Positions 1 to 13,693 of a stretch of 64,000 bases of DNA are shown piece after piece. Numbering within the stretch: the stretch's first letter is position 1; each line of letters begins with the position of its first letter. The notes beneath the pieces were generated by a model, which was given only the letters and a program-made list of their open reading frames with translations, did not search any database and had not been told where the DNA came from. The position numbers were made by a program, and so were the translations under genes. The DNA comes from Muscardinus avellanarius (Eukaryota > Chordata > Mammalia > Rodentia > Gliridae), in assembly GCA_963383645.1 (NCBI GenBank), contig OY726559.1, positions 109,452,235 to 109,516,234 of the forward strand, in the 5' to 3' direction.

Positions 1-442
1 TTGTCTTCTCTAATTTCTGTAACACCAGTAAGTATTTGTTGATTTTTTTTTTTTTTTTTTTTTTTTTGCGGTGCTGGGGACGCAAACCCAGAGGCATTCT
101 ACTTCTGAGCTACACCTCCAGCCCTATTTTTTATTCTTTATTTTGAAACAGGGTCTCACTCAGTTGTGAAGGGCCTCACTAAGTTGAGGCTGTCCATAAA
201 CCTGTGATCCTCCTGTCTCAGCCTCTCAAGTAGTGGGATTACAAGCGTGCACCACCACGCCTGGCTGTCGAATTAATTTTGATGATTTTTTTTTTTCTCC
301 GTTCCTCAAGACTTGACCCTTCAAGAGACGATGAGAAAGCACTTGGCAGAGAGGAGCCCAAGTGTACCTAGGAGGGAAAGGTGCCTTACTACCTCCATGA
401 ATAGCTAACATCTTGAGGTTATGTTTTGTTTTGTTTTTTCAG
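1..442 (-). repeat. B1-dID SINE in PCP4L1 intron
   Basis: A reverse-oriented B1-dID SINE spans about 38-266: a T-rich tail, then the dID part (ggtgctgggg...), then the B1 part ending cacgcctggc. The remaining intron sequence on both sides shows nothing recognisable apart from the polypyrimidine tract before the exon at 443. Confidence 0.75.
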
Positions 443-2405
<1,963 letters not shown>

Positions 2406-3215
2406 GTGGCCAGCCTGCCCTCCTCCGGCCTCCTGCCATTCCTCCACAGCCCTGACTCCCATGTAGCTGTCCGCCAACCCTCTAGCCTCCCGTCGAGGCA
2501 AGTCCCACCATCCTGCAGTCTTTCCTCGGGTCCTCTCCAGCCATGCTAGCAGTAGAAGCAGAAGGACCGTGGAGGTGGGGACGGCCCCAGTTGTGCACCA
2601 GCTCCTCGGGCTAAGGCTCCCTGGCCGCCCTGTGAGGCTGGGGCATAAAAGGCGTTAAGGTCGGGAGGACACCCATAATGGGCAGGGGCAAGCCTCCGGA
2701 AGAGGGCTCCTGAGACTGGGTCACTGCTCCGCCAGTGCCAGCGCTCACACTTCAGGGAACATCTCTCCCCTCCCGATCCTTCCTCCGCCTCCAGCCTCCC
2801 TCCTGCGGTCATGGCCACAGCGGGCCAGAGCCTCCCGTCCTCCTAAGAGCTCACCACAGTAGAGCATGTGGAATAGATTAGTTCCAAGGAAGAGACTGGG
2901 ATCAGCAGAGGCAGGGAAAGTTTCCTTCAGCATCCAGTCTAGGAGCACAAGGGGCAGGGACAGCGAGGTTCCTGGGGCTGGGCAAAAGACAGGGTCACTC
3001 AGGGAAGAAAGAAAAGGGACGATGGTGGAGGTCTCTGAAGCCTCAAGTTGCTGCTGGTAAAGTTACATGAAGGGTTCTTGGGGCTTTGCTAACCTGCTAC
3101 CTCCAGCCCCCAACTCCAGCCTATCCCTAAAGGCCACAGATGCCAATGACCCCGTAGTCCCCACCTGCCCCCCGTGGAGTCAGGGCAGAAATTAAATAGC
3201 CACTCTATGTGATTT
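2406..3215 (+). other. PCP4L1: PCP4L1 3' UTR
   Basis: SINE-free, moderately GC-rich sequence follows the PCP4L1 stop. It contains an ATTAAA signal at 3191-3196, so cleavage is expected about 10-25 bases later. The end is inferred. The next repeat begins near 3270, which fits an exon boundary that has stayed free of insertions. Confidence 0.6.
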
Positions 3216-4015
3216 TAGCATGTTTAATAAGTATAACAATTAAAATAACCTCAAGTGGGTCTATTTAACTCTCCTGATGTTTTATTTTTTTTTTTCTATT
3301 TTTGGTAACGGGGATCGAACCCAGGGGCATCCTACCTCTGAGTTACACCCCCAGACCTTTTTTATTTATTTATTTTTTTACTTTTTATTTTAAAACGGTC
3401 TTGCTAAGTTTCTAAGCGGGGGCATCACTGAGTTACAGAGGCTGGTCTTGAACCTGCAATCCTCCTGTCTCAGCCTCCCAAGGATTACAGGTATGAGCCA
3501 CTGCACCCGTCTCCTGATATTTTTTTTTCTGGGGAGGAATAGAAATTCAGGCCTGAGCTGACCCCCAGTGGGTGGGAGAGCATGGCGTCTGTCTCGGCTG
3601 GCCTGGAAGCCAACGCTGCCTAAAGCCCACACTCCCTTCCTCCAGATCTCGCCTTCAGCTTGACCTGCCATCACGCCAGTGTCTGCGTGCACCTGCAGGG
3701 CGCTCATCTTCCTGTACTTGCACAGCTAGGAGCTCACTTGGGACACTTCCTATCAGAAAGCACACCTGGGCTTCTGGCTCCCTACCCCAAAGGATCTGCC
3801 CTAGACTCCCTCCCCTCCTCCCGTTTCTCCTATTCGGTTCTCCCCTCCCAGTGTTTATCAAGTTGAAGGGAAGGAGACAGGACTCTGGTCATTAGGGAGC
3901 ACAGCTGTTCTATGGAGGAGTTTAAATCACAAATTAAGTTCAAATGATGGCTTTCAAGTGAGTGTGCAGTGCTGAGAAGTGACGCATGTGTGTGCGTGTG
4001 CGTGTGCGTGTGCGT

Positions 4016-4049
<34 letters not shown>

Positions 4050-6116
4050 TTTGCTGGGGATTTAACTGAGAGTCATTCTACCTCTGAGTGATACCACTAA
4101 CCCTTTTCACCTCTTTATTTATGTATTTATGGTACCAAGGATTGAACCCAGGAACATCCTACCTCTGAAATACATACCCAGCCCTACATTATTATTATAG
4201 TGAGACAGGGTCTCACTAGGTTGATGAGAGTCTCACTACTTGCTGAAGCTGTCCTTGAACCTGTGACCCTCCTGTCTCAGCCTCCCCAGTACTGGGATCA
4301 CAGGTGTGGCCACTGCACCTGGCTCCTTTATACACCTGGACCAGAGTGCAAACAACTACCGACTGAGCACAGAAGCCCGTCCTCACCGTGCCCCTCACTC
4401 CTTTTTCCTTTTCCAATTTTTTTTTATTGTGGTCAAATATGCATAACATAAAATTTATCATCTTAACATGTTTTAGTTGTTGTTGTGGTATGGGGTGTTT
4501 AATGCATGAGTGCTCTACCACCGAGTTACACTCCAGCCCTTTTTTTAATTTTTTCATTTTGAAGAAGCCTTGCTAAGTTGCCCAGGCTGGCCTTGAATTT
4601 GTGATCCCTGTCCCAGCCTCTCAAGTCCCTGGGATTACAGGCATGCACCACAACGCCTGGCTTATTTTAGCTGTTTTTAACTCTACAGTTCGGTGGTATT
4701 AAGTACATTTACAGTGTTGTAAAATCATCACATAACTCTCCATCTCTTCTTTTCCCAGCCTCTGAAAATACTGTTCTATTTTCCATCTCTAGGATTTTCC
4801 CTTACTTCTTAGTTTTTAACTCTCCCTCCCTTTTTATTCAAGAATATAGTGGTCAACACTCCTGTAATTCCAATACTTGGGAGGCTGAGATAGGAGGATC
4901 ATAGGTTTGAAGCCAGACTCAGCAATTTAGTGAGGCCCTGATTCCAAATAAAAAATAGGCCAGGTGTGGTGGCACACGCTTGTAATCCCAGGGCATTTTA
5001 CCTCCAAGCTACACTTTCAGCCCTATTTTTTAATTTTTATTATTATTTTTAATAACTTTTTATTTTTTAATTATTTTATTTTATTTTTTGGTGGTACTGG
5101 GGGTGGAACCCAGAGGCTTCCTATCTCCGGGCTATACTCCCAGACCTATTTTTTATATTTTTATTTGGAAACAGGGTCTCACTAAGTTGCTGAGAGCCTC
5201 ACTAAGTAGCTGAGGCTGGCTTCGAACCTACGCGATCCTCCTGTCTCAGCCTCCCAAGCGCAGGGATTACAAGTGTGTGCCACCACACCTGGCTTTTATT
5301 TTTTTATTTTGAAACAGGGTTTCACTGGAGTTGCAAAGGGCCTCACTAAGTAGCTGTCTGCGAACCACAATCCTCCTGTCTCAGCCTCCCGAATGGTGGG
5401 ATTACAAGCGTGCTAGGTTGATGAGAGTCTCACTATGTTGCTGAGGGTGGCCATGAACCTGTGATCCTCCTGTCTCACCTCCCAAGTCCTGGGATTATAG
5501 GCATGCACTATCATGCCCAACATCATTTTTATTTATTTATTTATTTATTTACTTACTTACTTACTTACTTACTTATTGTGTGTATGCGGTGCTGGGTGGT
5601 AAGCACATGGGCATTCCACCTCTGAGCTAACTCCCCACACTAATTTCTTATTTTTTATTTGGAAACAGGGTCTGGCTAAGTTGCGACGTCCTCACTGTGT
5701 TTCTCAGACATCTGTGCTTTTTACACTGTGTTGATAAGGGGTTCCATAAGTAAAGTTCAACCAGATTGGTTATCAAGGATGTTGTCCAGCCTAGCTTAGA
5801 GGGCAGAGAGAGCGAAGCTTCCCCTGGCTGAGCTCACACACCTGCTTGGCTCCTCTTGGCCTGGACAGATGAGTACTGGACCTTCTCCCATCCTTCCACA
5901 GGAGAAGCAGGTGCTGGCTTTACCTGCCAGCTCCTCCCGGGATTGCGTCAGTGCCTCCATGTCCTCATCCCTATTGCCCCAGGGAACCTTGGCCACGCTC
6001 TCTGAGACCAAAAGTGGTTTGAACTTTGAAGACTCCCAACTTGAGAAGTAGGGCTGATGTGCAGCCCAGAGAGACAGAGCATTAATAAGCTTACCTCAGT
6101 GTAAAAAGATGAGTAG
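3216..6116. repeat. Intergenic SINE-rich block between PCP4L1 and MPZ
   Basis: Minus-strand B1-dID SINEs lie at about 3281-3512, 4049-4105 (dID only), 4131-4323, 4478-4662, 5082-5295, 5297-5412 and 5413-5520 (B1 halves), and 5577-5720. Plus-strand fragments lie at 4848-4957 and 4958-4990. A (GTGTGC)n/(TG)n tract fills about 3985-4049, and (TTTA)/(CTTA) repeats fill about 5527-5577. Positions 3540-3960 and 5725-6116 are non-repeat and show no convincing exon. Confidence 0.7.
4418..4800 (-). mobile_element. LINE-1 fragment split by a SINE
   Basis: Sequence at 4418-4470 (ttattgtggtcaaatatgca) and 4668-4800 (acagttcggtggtattaag) resembles a familiar piece of mammalian L1 elements, read on the antisense strand. 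The two halves are separated by a minus-strand SINE at 4478-4662, so the L1 copy is older. The family call is from memory of the repeat and should be confirmed by masking. Confidence 0.55.
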
Positions 6117-6620
6117 GGCCAGGCGTGGGGGCGCACACTTATGATCCCAGCATTCAGGAGGCTGAGACAGGAGGATCCGGGTTTGCAGAAAGCCTTGGCT
6201 ACTTAGTGAGGCCCTTCGTAACTCAGTGAGACCTTGTTTCATTTATTTATTTATTATTGATTGATTGATTAATTGATTGATTGATGGTACTGGGGGTGGA
6301 ACCCAGAGGCTTTCTACCTCCGGGCTATACTTCCAGACCTTTTTTATATTTTATTTAGAAACAGGGTCTCACTAGGTTGCTGAGAGCCTCACTAAGTAGC
6401 TGAGGCTGGCTTCGAACCCGTGCAATTCTCCTGTCTCAGCCTCCCAAGTGTGGGGATTACAAGTGTGTGCCACCACGCCCAGCAAGACCTTGTTTACAAA
6501 TAAAGAATAAAAAAATAGGGCTGGGAGTATAGCTCCAAGGTAGAATGCCCCTGGGTTCTATATCCAGTTCCACACACACACACACAATAAAGTAGGTATG
6601 GGTCTTCTGGAAAGAAGCTA

Positions 6621-6670
<50 letters not shown>

Positions 6671-7252
6671 GGATTGAACCCAGGGCCACTCTACCTCAGA
6701 GCTACACCAGCAGCCCTTTTTATTTTTTGTTTCGAAACGGAGTCTCACTAAGTTACTGAAAGTCTCAGTAATTTGCTAAGGCTGTCTTGGAATCCTCCTG
6801 TCTCAGCCTTCCATGTACTAGGATGACAGGCACAGACGTGTGTTTGGTGTTTGGCTGTTCTCTAACTCTTTGTGGAGGGCCAGTGTCTTATTTACACAAA
6901 CCAGTTCTTAACTGGAGAATGTACCGCCCTCTAGGGGATATTTTGAAAATCTGTGAGGGTGTTTTTCTGGTTGTCACAGTGAAGGTGTGAAGGTGATGAG
7001 AGTTCCTAGTACTTCGTGTCCAGAAGCCAAGGCTACTGGACAATGACCAGGACACTACAAAAGAATTGCCAGCCAGACTGGCGCCACATGCCTGTAATCC
7101 CAGTACTTGGGAGGCCGAGACAGGAGGATCGCAGGTTCAAAACCAGCCTCAGCAAATACTGAGGCTTTTATCAGCCTAGCAAAACCTTGTTTCAAAACAA
7201 AAAAAATTAAAAGGGCTAGCTTAGAGGTAGAATGCCCCTGGGTTAATTCCCG

Positions 7253-7287
<35 letters not shown>

Positions 7288-9092
7288 CATTCCATATGAC
7301 TTTTGTTTAATTTTTTATGGTACTAGAGCTTTAACCCAGTACCACATTCTACCTCCAAGCTATACCCCCAGCCTTATTTTATTTCTGTTTTGAAACAGTG
7401 TCTTACTAGGTTGAGGAGAGTCTCACTACTTGCTGAGGCGGTACTCAAATCTGCTATACTCCTGTCTCAGCCTCCCAAATACCGAGGTTATAGGTATATT
7501 CCACTATGCCCCGCTTAATTTAAAAATTTTTTTTTTTATGTACTGGAAATGGAACCCAGGAGCATTCTACCTCTGAGGTATACCCCCAGCCCTGTTTTTT
7601 ATTCTTGATTTTGAAACTGGGTCTTACTCAGTTACAAAGAGCCTAAGTAGCTGACACTAGCTGTGAACCTGCAATCCACCTGTCTTAGCCCCCCAAGTGC
7701 TGGGATTATAAGCATGCACCACCACGACTGGCTTAATTTTTGATGGTACTGGAAATTGAACCCAGGGCCTCACACAGGCTGGGCAAGAACCCTACCACTG
7801 AAAGACACCCTCAGCCTCCCACATGACATACATACATTTATTTATTTATTTATTTATTTAGTATGTGTGTGTGTGTGTGTGTGTAGTAGTGAATATTAAT
7901 TTCAGTAGCATTCTACCTCTGAGCTATACCCTCAGCTCTTTTCTTTCTCTTTTTTCTTTCTCTCTTTTTCTTTCTTTCTTTTCTCTCTTTTTTTGTGGTA
8001 CTGGGGATTGAGTACCCCTGGAAGCATTGTACCTCCAAGCTACACCCCCTGCCCTATTTTTTATTCTTTATTTTGAAACAGGGTCTCACTATGTTGCAGA
8101 GGCCTCACTAAGTAGCTGAGGCTGTCCGCGAATCGCAGTCCTCCTGTCTCAGCCTCCTGAATGCTGGGATTACAAGCGTGCACCACCACACCCAGCCTCA
8201 GCCAAGTTTTTATTCTTTATTTTGGAACAGGGTCTCGCTAAGTAGCTGAGGCTGACTTCAAACCTGTGTAGTCCTCCTGTCTCAACCAACCAAGTACCAT
8301 GCCCAGATCCCAAGCCCCCCCCCTTTATTTTTGGTCATGGTACTGGGTATTGAACCCAGGGTCATTCTATCTCCGAGCTACACCCCCAGCCCTATTTTAT
8401 TTTATTTTTTATTTTTGGAACAGGGTCTCACTAGGTTGATGAGAGTCTACTTGTTGAGGCTGTCCTCAGCAAGGACTGGGGATTATAAGCATGTGCCACC
8501 ATACCCAGTTTCCCCAGCCCTTCTTCCTTTTTAAATTTTGAGACACAGACTCAAATTGCCTCGGCTGTCCTCCCAAGTAGTCGGAATTACAGGTGTGCAC
8601 CACTGCACCTGGCTAATCATTTCTTTGGCCTCTTTTGTGTTTTGGGGGTACTGGGAATTGAACCCAGAGATGCTGTACCTCTAAGCTACACCCTCAGTCC
8701 TATTTTATTTTTATTTTGAAGCAGGGTCTCACTAACTTAACATGCGCTGACCTGGAAAATATGATCCTCCTGTCCCAGCCTCCGGAGTAGCCAGGATTAC
8801 AGGTGTACACCACGGCACCTGGCTAATTGCTTCCTTAGACTCTTAACAAGGAGAAGAAATGACTTGTAGGTATCTTTCTTTTTTCCATCAGTGACCCTCA
8901 GGGGAAAATTGTGTGTATATAATGTGTATATATATATTTATATATTATATATACATTATATATATAATATATAGTATATATAATGCTTTCCTACAACCAT
9001 TTAAGGATTCAAGGATAGCAATGATGTACCTAAATTGACAACCAACAAACTAGCTAATGAGGTACTAATAGTATATCTAAAATAGAGTACCA
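6117..9092. repeat. Intergenic SINE-rich block upstream of the MPZ 3' end
   Basis: A plus-strand SINE (6117-6239 continuing at 6485-6590) is interrupted by a minus-strand SINE with its tail (6240-6484). Other minus-strand SINEs: about 6624-6838, 7311-7515, 7520-7732, 7830-7940, 7985-8198, 8205-8308, 8322-8512, 8513-8615 and 8637-8824. A plus-strand SINE lies at 7072-7285. A full ID-type unit lies at 7738-7815 (-). (TG)n/(CA)n runs lie at 6624-6663, 7257-7285 and 7861-7884. An AT-only palindromic tract fills about 8915-8985. Positions 6840-7070 and 8826-8914 are non-repeat. Confidence 0.7.
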
Positions 9093-9318
9093 GAGCCAGG
9101 CATGGTGGGGCACACTCATAATCCCAATACTTGGGAGGCTGAGACAGGAGGATCATATTTGAGACCAGCCTCACCTACTTAATGAGGGCCTCTGCAACTT
9201 AGTGAGACCCTGTTTGAAAATAAAGAATAAAAATAGGGCTGGGGATGTAGCTCAGAGGTAGACTGCCCCTGGGTTCAATTTTCAGTACCACAAAAATAAA
9301 AATAAAAAAATAAAATAG
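9093..9318 (+). repeat. Full-length B1-dID SINE
   Basis: The left monomer begins gagccaggcatggtggggc. The linker aaaataaagaataaaa is followed by the dID monomer (gggctggggatgtagctcag) and an A-rich tail of (AAAAT)n. It is a clear example of the consensus architecture in this window. Confidence 0.85.
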
Positions 9319-9899
9319 TGTACCAAAGGAACAAAGTTGTATGTGTGTATTTGTAGAAAACTGAATGAGACTTGTGCTAATTTATTAAGTGTATTCCTTC
9401 AGGCAAGATCTAGATAGTCTTTAAAGGACTGACCTTTATTATCTTAATTACATATCAACTTAGATGTTTACAAAGGTTTCCATACACAGGATCTCATTAG
9501 AGTCCCACAAAAACCCTGGGAATTAAGCAGGGCAGGTGTCGTGGTCTTGGTTGCTTACAAATGCATAAACAAGCTTACCAAAGTGATGTAACCTACTGGG
9601 TCAGGCAGCTGTGAGGGGCTGGGATGTTCTAGAGGCCAGAGCTTGGTAAAGAGGGATTCTGTGTTCTCACTCATGAGAAAGCAGAGCCTGACTCTGTTAG
9701 CACATGTGTGAGCTCCCTGGATATTTGTGGGCTGTATGAATGATCTTGTAAGCCTATTTTAGATTTTTTTCCACTCTGCTATGCAATGAAGCCCAGACTA
9801 TAAGACCAAACTCAACAACTGAAACCAGCAGGTGGGTTGGAAGCCTGGGAACTGGGGGTGGAAAGAGGGCCTCCCAGGGAATGCAAGGCGGAGCCACAG
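9319..9899. repeat. Probable MIR-like fragment and non-repeat DNA beside the MPZ poly(A) site
   Basis: About 9470-9665 reads like the antisense of a MIR element: acaggatctcattagagtcc, then an aaccctggg..., agtgatgtaacc..., ggtcaggcagctgtgagggg progression. This is inference from general MIR layout. The rest (9319-9469 and 9666-9899) is AT-moderate DNA without an exon signature. Confidence 0.45.
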
Positions 9900-10753
9900 A
9901 TTCTGGAAATGTCAGTGTTTATTAAACATGTAAGGACATTTGGAGGTTTGGGAAGAAATATACAGAAAGTAGAAAATTCCTAAGAATCCCCTGTGGCTGG
10001 GAGCGCAGTCCCCTGCCCCCAGACCCAAGTGTCTTCCCTGCGCTCTGTTTGATTGTTTAAAGCCATCTCTTAAGGCTCCTTTGTCCCCTCCTCCCCCCCT
10101 GGTGTGTGAGTGTTGTGTGTGAGAGTCCAACCATATCCGTCCCCAAGACCTCAAGCCCCAGAACACCGCTCCAAAGTGGTCAGCGGGGTCAGATTGGCCC
10201 AGTCGATCCCGATCCCGTAGCTGAGTCCTGAGGATCAGGGACCCTCCGCTCTGGGTCCCCAGGTGCTGGCTGGCTTTCCTAAAGGGCTGGGGAACTGGAA
10301 ATGCCACATGACGTCATTGGTCCTCAGTCATGGGGGTAAGGGCTGAGTGTGGGCACAGATAAAGAATGGATTAAAAATAAAAAACAATCAACGACCTACA
10401 TAAACCCTGAAGGGGTGTGATCTGGGTCACCGGGGTGTTAGCAGGAGGGGAGTGTGGAGCTGGTTCTCCCGATGCAGGGCAGGGCCGGCCACTGGGGGTG
10501 GGGACAGAAAGGCCAGGTGAGGGAAGATGAGGCAGGAGCTTTCTACCAAGGGCCCTTTCTTCTTGGTGCGGGGATCGCAGGCACCAAACACACAGCCTTT
10601 GGGGCGGGTGGCGGTAGGATTAGCCCCTGGGGGTAAGGTCAGGGAATGAAGTCTGGAATGAAACTTACACCTCAAAGGCAGGGCGGGGCGGGGCGGGGGC
10701 AGCACCTGCGCAAGGGCGCGGTCCTGTGCTCTGGCAGGGTCTGGGGGGTACGG
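9900..10753 (-). other. MPZ: MPZ 3' UTR
   Basis: SINE-free sequence lies between the L-MPZ stop and an AATAAA signal (minus strand, 9923-9918). An open frame of 131 codons in this stretch is fortuitous. The exact cleavage site, a little left of 9918, is not visible. Confidence 0.7.
9918..9923 (-). terminator. MPZ: MPZ polyadenylation signal
   Basis: AATAAA on the minus strand about 1.0 kb beyond the MPZ stop codon, at the edge between SINE-free UTR and intergenic DNA. Confidence 0.65.
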
Positions 10754-10945
10754 TCACTTGTCTGAGTCCAGGCCCATCATGTTCTTAAGGGCATTCTTGA
10801 GGCTGGTTCTGCTGGGGGACTTGACGGCAGGCCGGAGCTCGGCGCCCTGCTCGTCCTTGCGCAGCTCCATTTCGATGACCACTACCTGCGCGCCTTTGGG
10901 GGCCTCGGCCCCTGCCCCCCGACCCCCCGCCCGGCCCGCTAACCG
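10754..10945 (-). CDS. MPZ: L-MPZ stop-codon readthrough extension (63 codons plus TGA)
   Basis: After the MPZ TAG the same frame stays open for exactly 63 codons to a TGA at 10754-10756. The predicted tail starts RLAGRAGGRG, contains VVVIEMELRKDEQ, and ends SPSRTSLKNALKNMMG followed by LDSDK. This corresponds to the L-MPZ extension described in mammals, where part of the MPZ mRNA is translated past the stop to give a larger P0 isoform in peripheral myelin. The stop context here is TAG CGG TTA. The extension is normally 3' UTR and is translated only by readthrough. What is seen is the intact frame and the recognisable peptide; the readthrough itself is inferred from the known family behaviour. 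Confidence 0.85.
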   Translation of the reverse strand, partial: RLAGRAGGRGAGAEAPKGAQVVVIEMELRKDEQGAELRPAVKSPSRTSLKNALKNMMGLDSDK

Positions 10946-11047
10946 CTATTTCTTATCCTTGCGGGACTCTCCCAGCCCCTTAGACTTCTTCTCGCTGGCC
11001 GCCTTGGCGCTCCGGCTGTGGTCAAGCATGGCGTAGAGCACCGGTGT
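10946..11047 (-). CDS. MPZ: MPZ coding exon 6 (C-terminus)
   Basis: The exon opens TPVLYAMLDHSRSAK and ends GESRKDKK with the stop TAG at 10946-10948. The open frame continues in the 3' direction after the stop (see the readthrough feature). Confidence 0.96.
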   Translation of the reverse strand, partial: TPVLYAMLDHSRSAKAASEKKSKGLGESRKDKK

Positions 11048-12276
11048 CTGCGACAGGGATGCGCAGTCAGCCCGCGGCTGGCCTCCCGGCCTCCCGGCCT
11101 CCCCGCCCGCCCGGCCACCTGCTGACCTGCCGCCCGCGCTTGGACGAATCCTTGGAGGACTTGTGAAATCTCCCCTTTTCCATGGCGCTGCAGGGAAAGA
11201 GGTTGCTGCGGGACCGGCCTCGGTGCCCAGCCCCAGCCCACCCTGCAGGGTCCTGCGCCCGGGTCTCACCTGAGCCTCCTCTGCAAGGCCACCTGTCTGC
11301 GGAGCCAGCAGTACCGAATCAGGTAGAAAAGCAGCAGCAGCAGCAGCACCGCCCCCAGTATGCCCCCAATCACGGCGCCCAAGATCACGCCGTACCTGGT
11401 TGGCACTAGGAGAGAGGAAGGGAACCGGCGCGATCAGGGACTGGTCTCCCCGTGGAGGGCTGCTAGCCATGGCTGCCTGGGCCACCCCCACCTCCCAGAC
11501 TGGGAGCCGCCACCCCCATCAGTCCATCCTGGCAGACTGCCTCCCAGACTCTGGTCCTGGGACCCTCTCACACCTTTTTCAAAGACGTAGAGTGTGACCT
11601 GAGAGGTCTTGCCCACTATGTCGGGCGGGTTTTTGACGTCGCAGGTGAAGGTGCCGTTGTCACTGTAATCCAGGTTGTGAATGACGATGGAGCCGTCCTT
11701 CCAGCGAGGGTCTCCGACCCACTGGATGCGCTCCTTGAAGGTCCCCACCTCGTCGATGTAGGGTTGGCCCTTGGCATAGTGGAAGATCTAGGAGGAAGGG
11801 GGCTCAGGGCACTGGGAGAACTCAGGCAGGGTCAGGCTGTCCAGGCCTGTGGCCAGGGAGCCCGGCCTAGGGAGGGCCACCCCAGAGCACCGCTTCCTAC
11901 CCCGCCAAAGGCGGGCTAGCTGGCCTAGGAAGGATTTCCTTTCTTTAGCCCGTGTCCCTCCCTCTTTCCTTCCTTTCTGATACTGGGGACTGAACCCAAA
12001 GTTGATCTACTTCTGAGTTATAACTCCAGCCTTTTTCCTTTTTATTTTGAAACAGAGTCTCCCCTAAACTGCTGAGACTGGCCGCAAACCTAGGATCCTC
12101 CTGTCTCAGCCTCCCAAGAACTGGGATTACAGAACACCTGGTTCTGGATTCTCTTTTCTTCTTTCTGCCCTCCTCTTCCTCTTCCTCCCCCTCCCCCACC
12201 CCTCCCCCTCCCCTCCTCCTCCTCCTCCTCCTCTTCTTCTTCTTCTTCTTCTTCTTCTTCTTCTTCTTCTTCTTCT

Positions 12277-12315
<39 letters not shown>

Positions 12316-13629
12316 TTGTGGTACTGAGGACAGAACTCAGAGGTGCTCTGTCTCTGAGCTACACTCCCAGCTCTGCTTTTCTTTTCTTTCTTTTTTATTT
12401 ATTTATTTATTTATTTTTTGTGGTACCCAGGGACATTCTACCTCTGAGCTACACCCCCAGCCCTATTTTTTATTCTTTATTTTGAAACAGGGTCTCACTG
12501 ATTTGCAAAGGGCCTCACTAAAAGTAGCTGAGGCTGTCCACGAGCCACAATCCTCATGTCTCAGGCTCCCAAATGCTGGGATTACAAGCTCCAGCCCTGT
12601 TTTGTGTTTCATTTATTTTTGTATATGTGGTACTGGGGATGGAACCCAGGGGGGCATTCTATCTCCAAGCAACACTTCCAGCCCTATTTTATTCTTTTAT
12701 TTTTGAAACAGAGTCTCACTAAGTTGCAGGTGGCCTCACTAAATTGTCTAAGCTAGCCATGAATCGGTCTCAGCCTCCCCAGTACTGAGATTACAAGTGT
12801 GCATGCGCCACCACGCCCGGCTATGTTTTACTGTTGAAACAAGGTCTCCCTAAGCTCTCTAAGTTGCTCAGGCTGGCTGTGAACCTGTGATCTTCCTGCC
12901 TCAGCCACCCCAAGTCCTGGGATTACAAGTGTGCGCCAACACACTTGGCCCCAAGTCCTCTCTTCTGTGGTTCCTTGAAGCACTTTTTTTCTATAATCCA
13001 ACCCCAGGATTCCTCTACCACCACCACCACCGCCACCAGGCACTCACCGAAATAGCATCTCGGCCCCCCTCGGGCTGGTAGCGCCAGGTGAAAGAAATGT
13101 CATCTGAGACCCACTCGCTGGACCAGAAGGAGCAGTGCAGGGTCACCCGGGAGCCCACAGCACCGTAGACCTCCCTGTCTGTGTAAACGACAATGGCCTG
13201 GACAGGGGACAGCACTGTGGATGCAGAGAAACAGACACACGGGTGGACCCAGTAAGGGACAGGAGGCAGGAGACCCATGGGCAGTCAAGGCCAGAGGCCA
13301 CAGCAGATCCTCAGGCCTGAGTCTCTGAATTGACAAGCAGAAATGCTGTGTCTGCTAATCTCTTGCTTGTCTGTAGAGGAAATGAAATTAGCAACAACAG
13401 ACACCTGGCGTGAGTCAGATGTGGGGGCGCACACCTGAAATCTCAGTATTTGGGAGGCCAAGACAGGAAGAGTGCAGGTTTGCGGCCAGCCTCAGCTATT
13501 TAGTGAGGCCCTTTGCAACTTAGTGAGAACCTGTTTCAAAATAAAGAATAAACAAATCAGACTGGTGGGTGCAGCTCGGAGGTAGAATGTCCTTGGGTTC
13601 AATCCCTAATACCACAAAAAAGACAGAAA

Positions 13630-13693
<64 letters not shown>

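Noticed and set aside
3960..4050. CRISPR-like regular repetition
   Set aside because: GTGTGC/TG simple sequence without spacers, in a mammalian genome. No CRISPR array anywhere in the window.
10946..11491. Single 181-codon open frame on the minus strand
   Set aside because: It reads through MPZ introns 4 and 5 and only its last 33 codons are exon 6. Splice sites and homology define the real exons.
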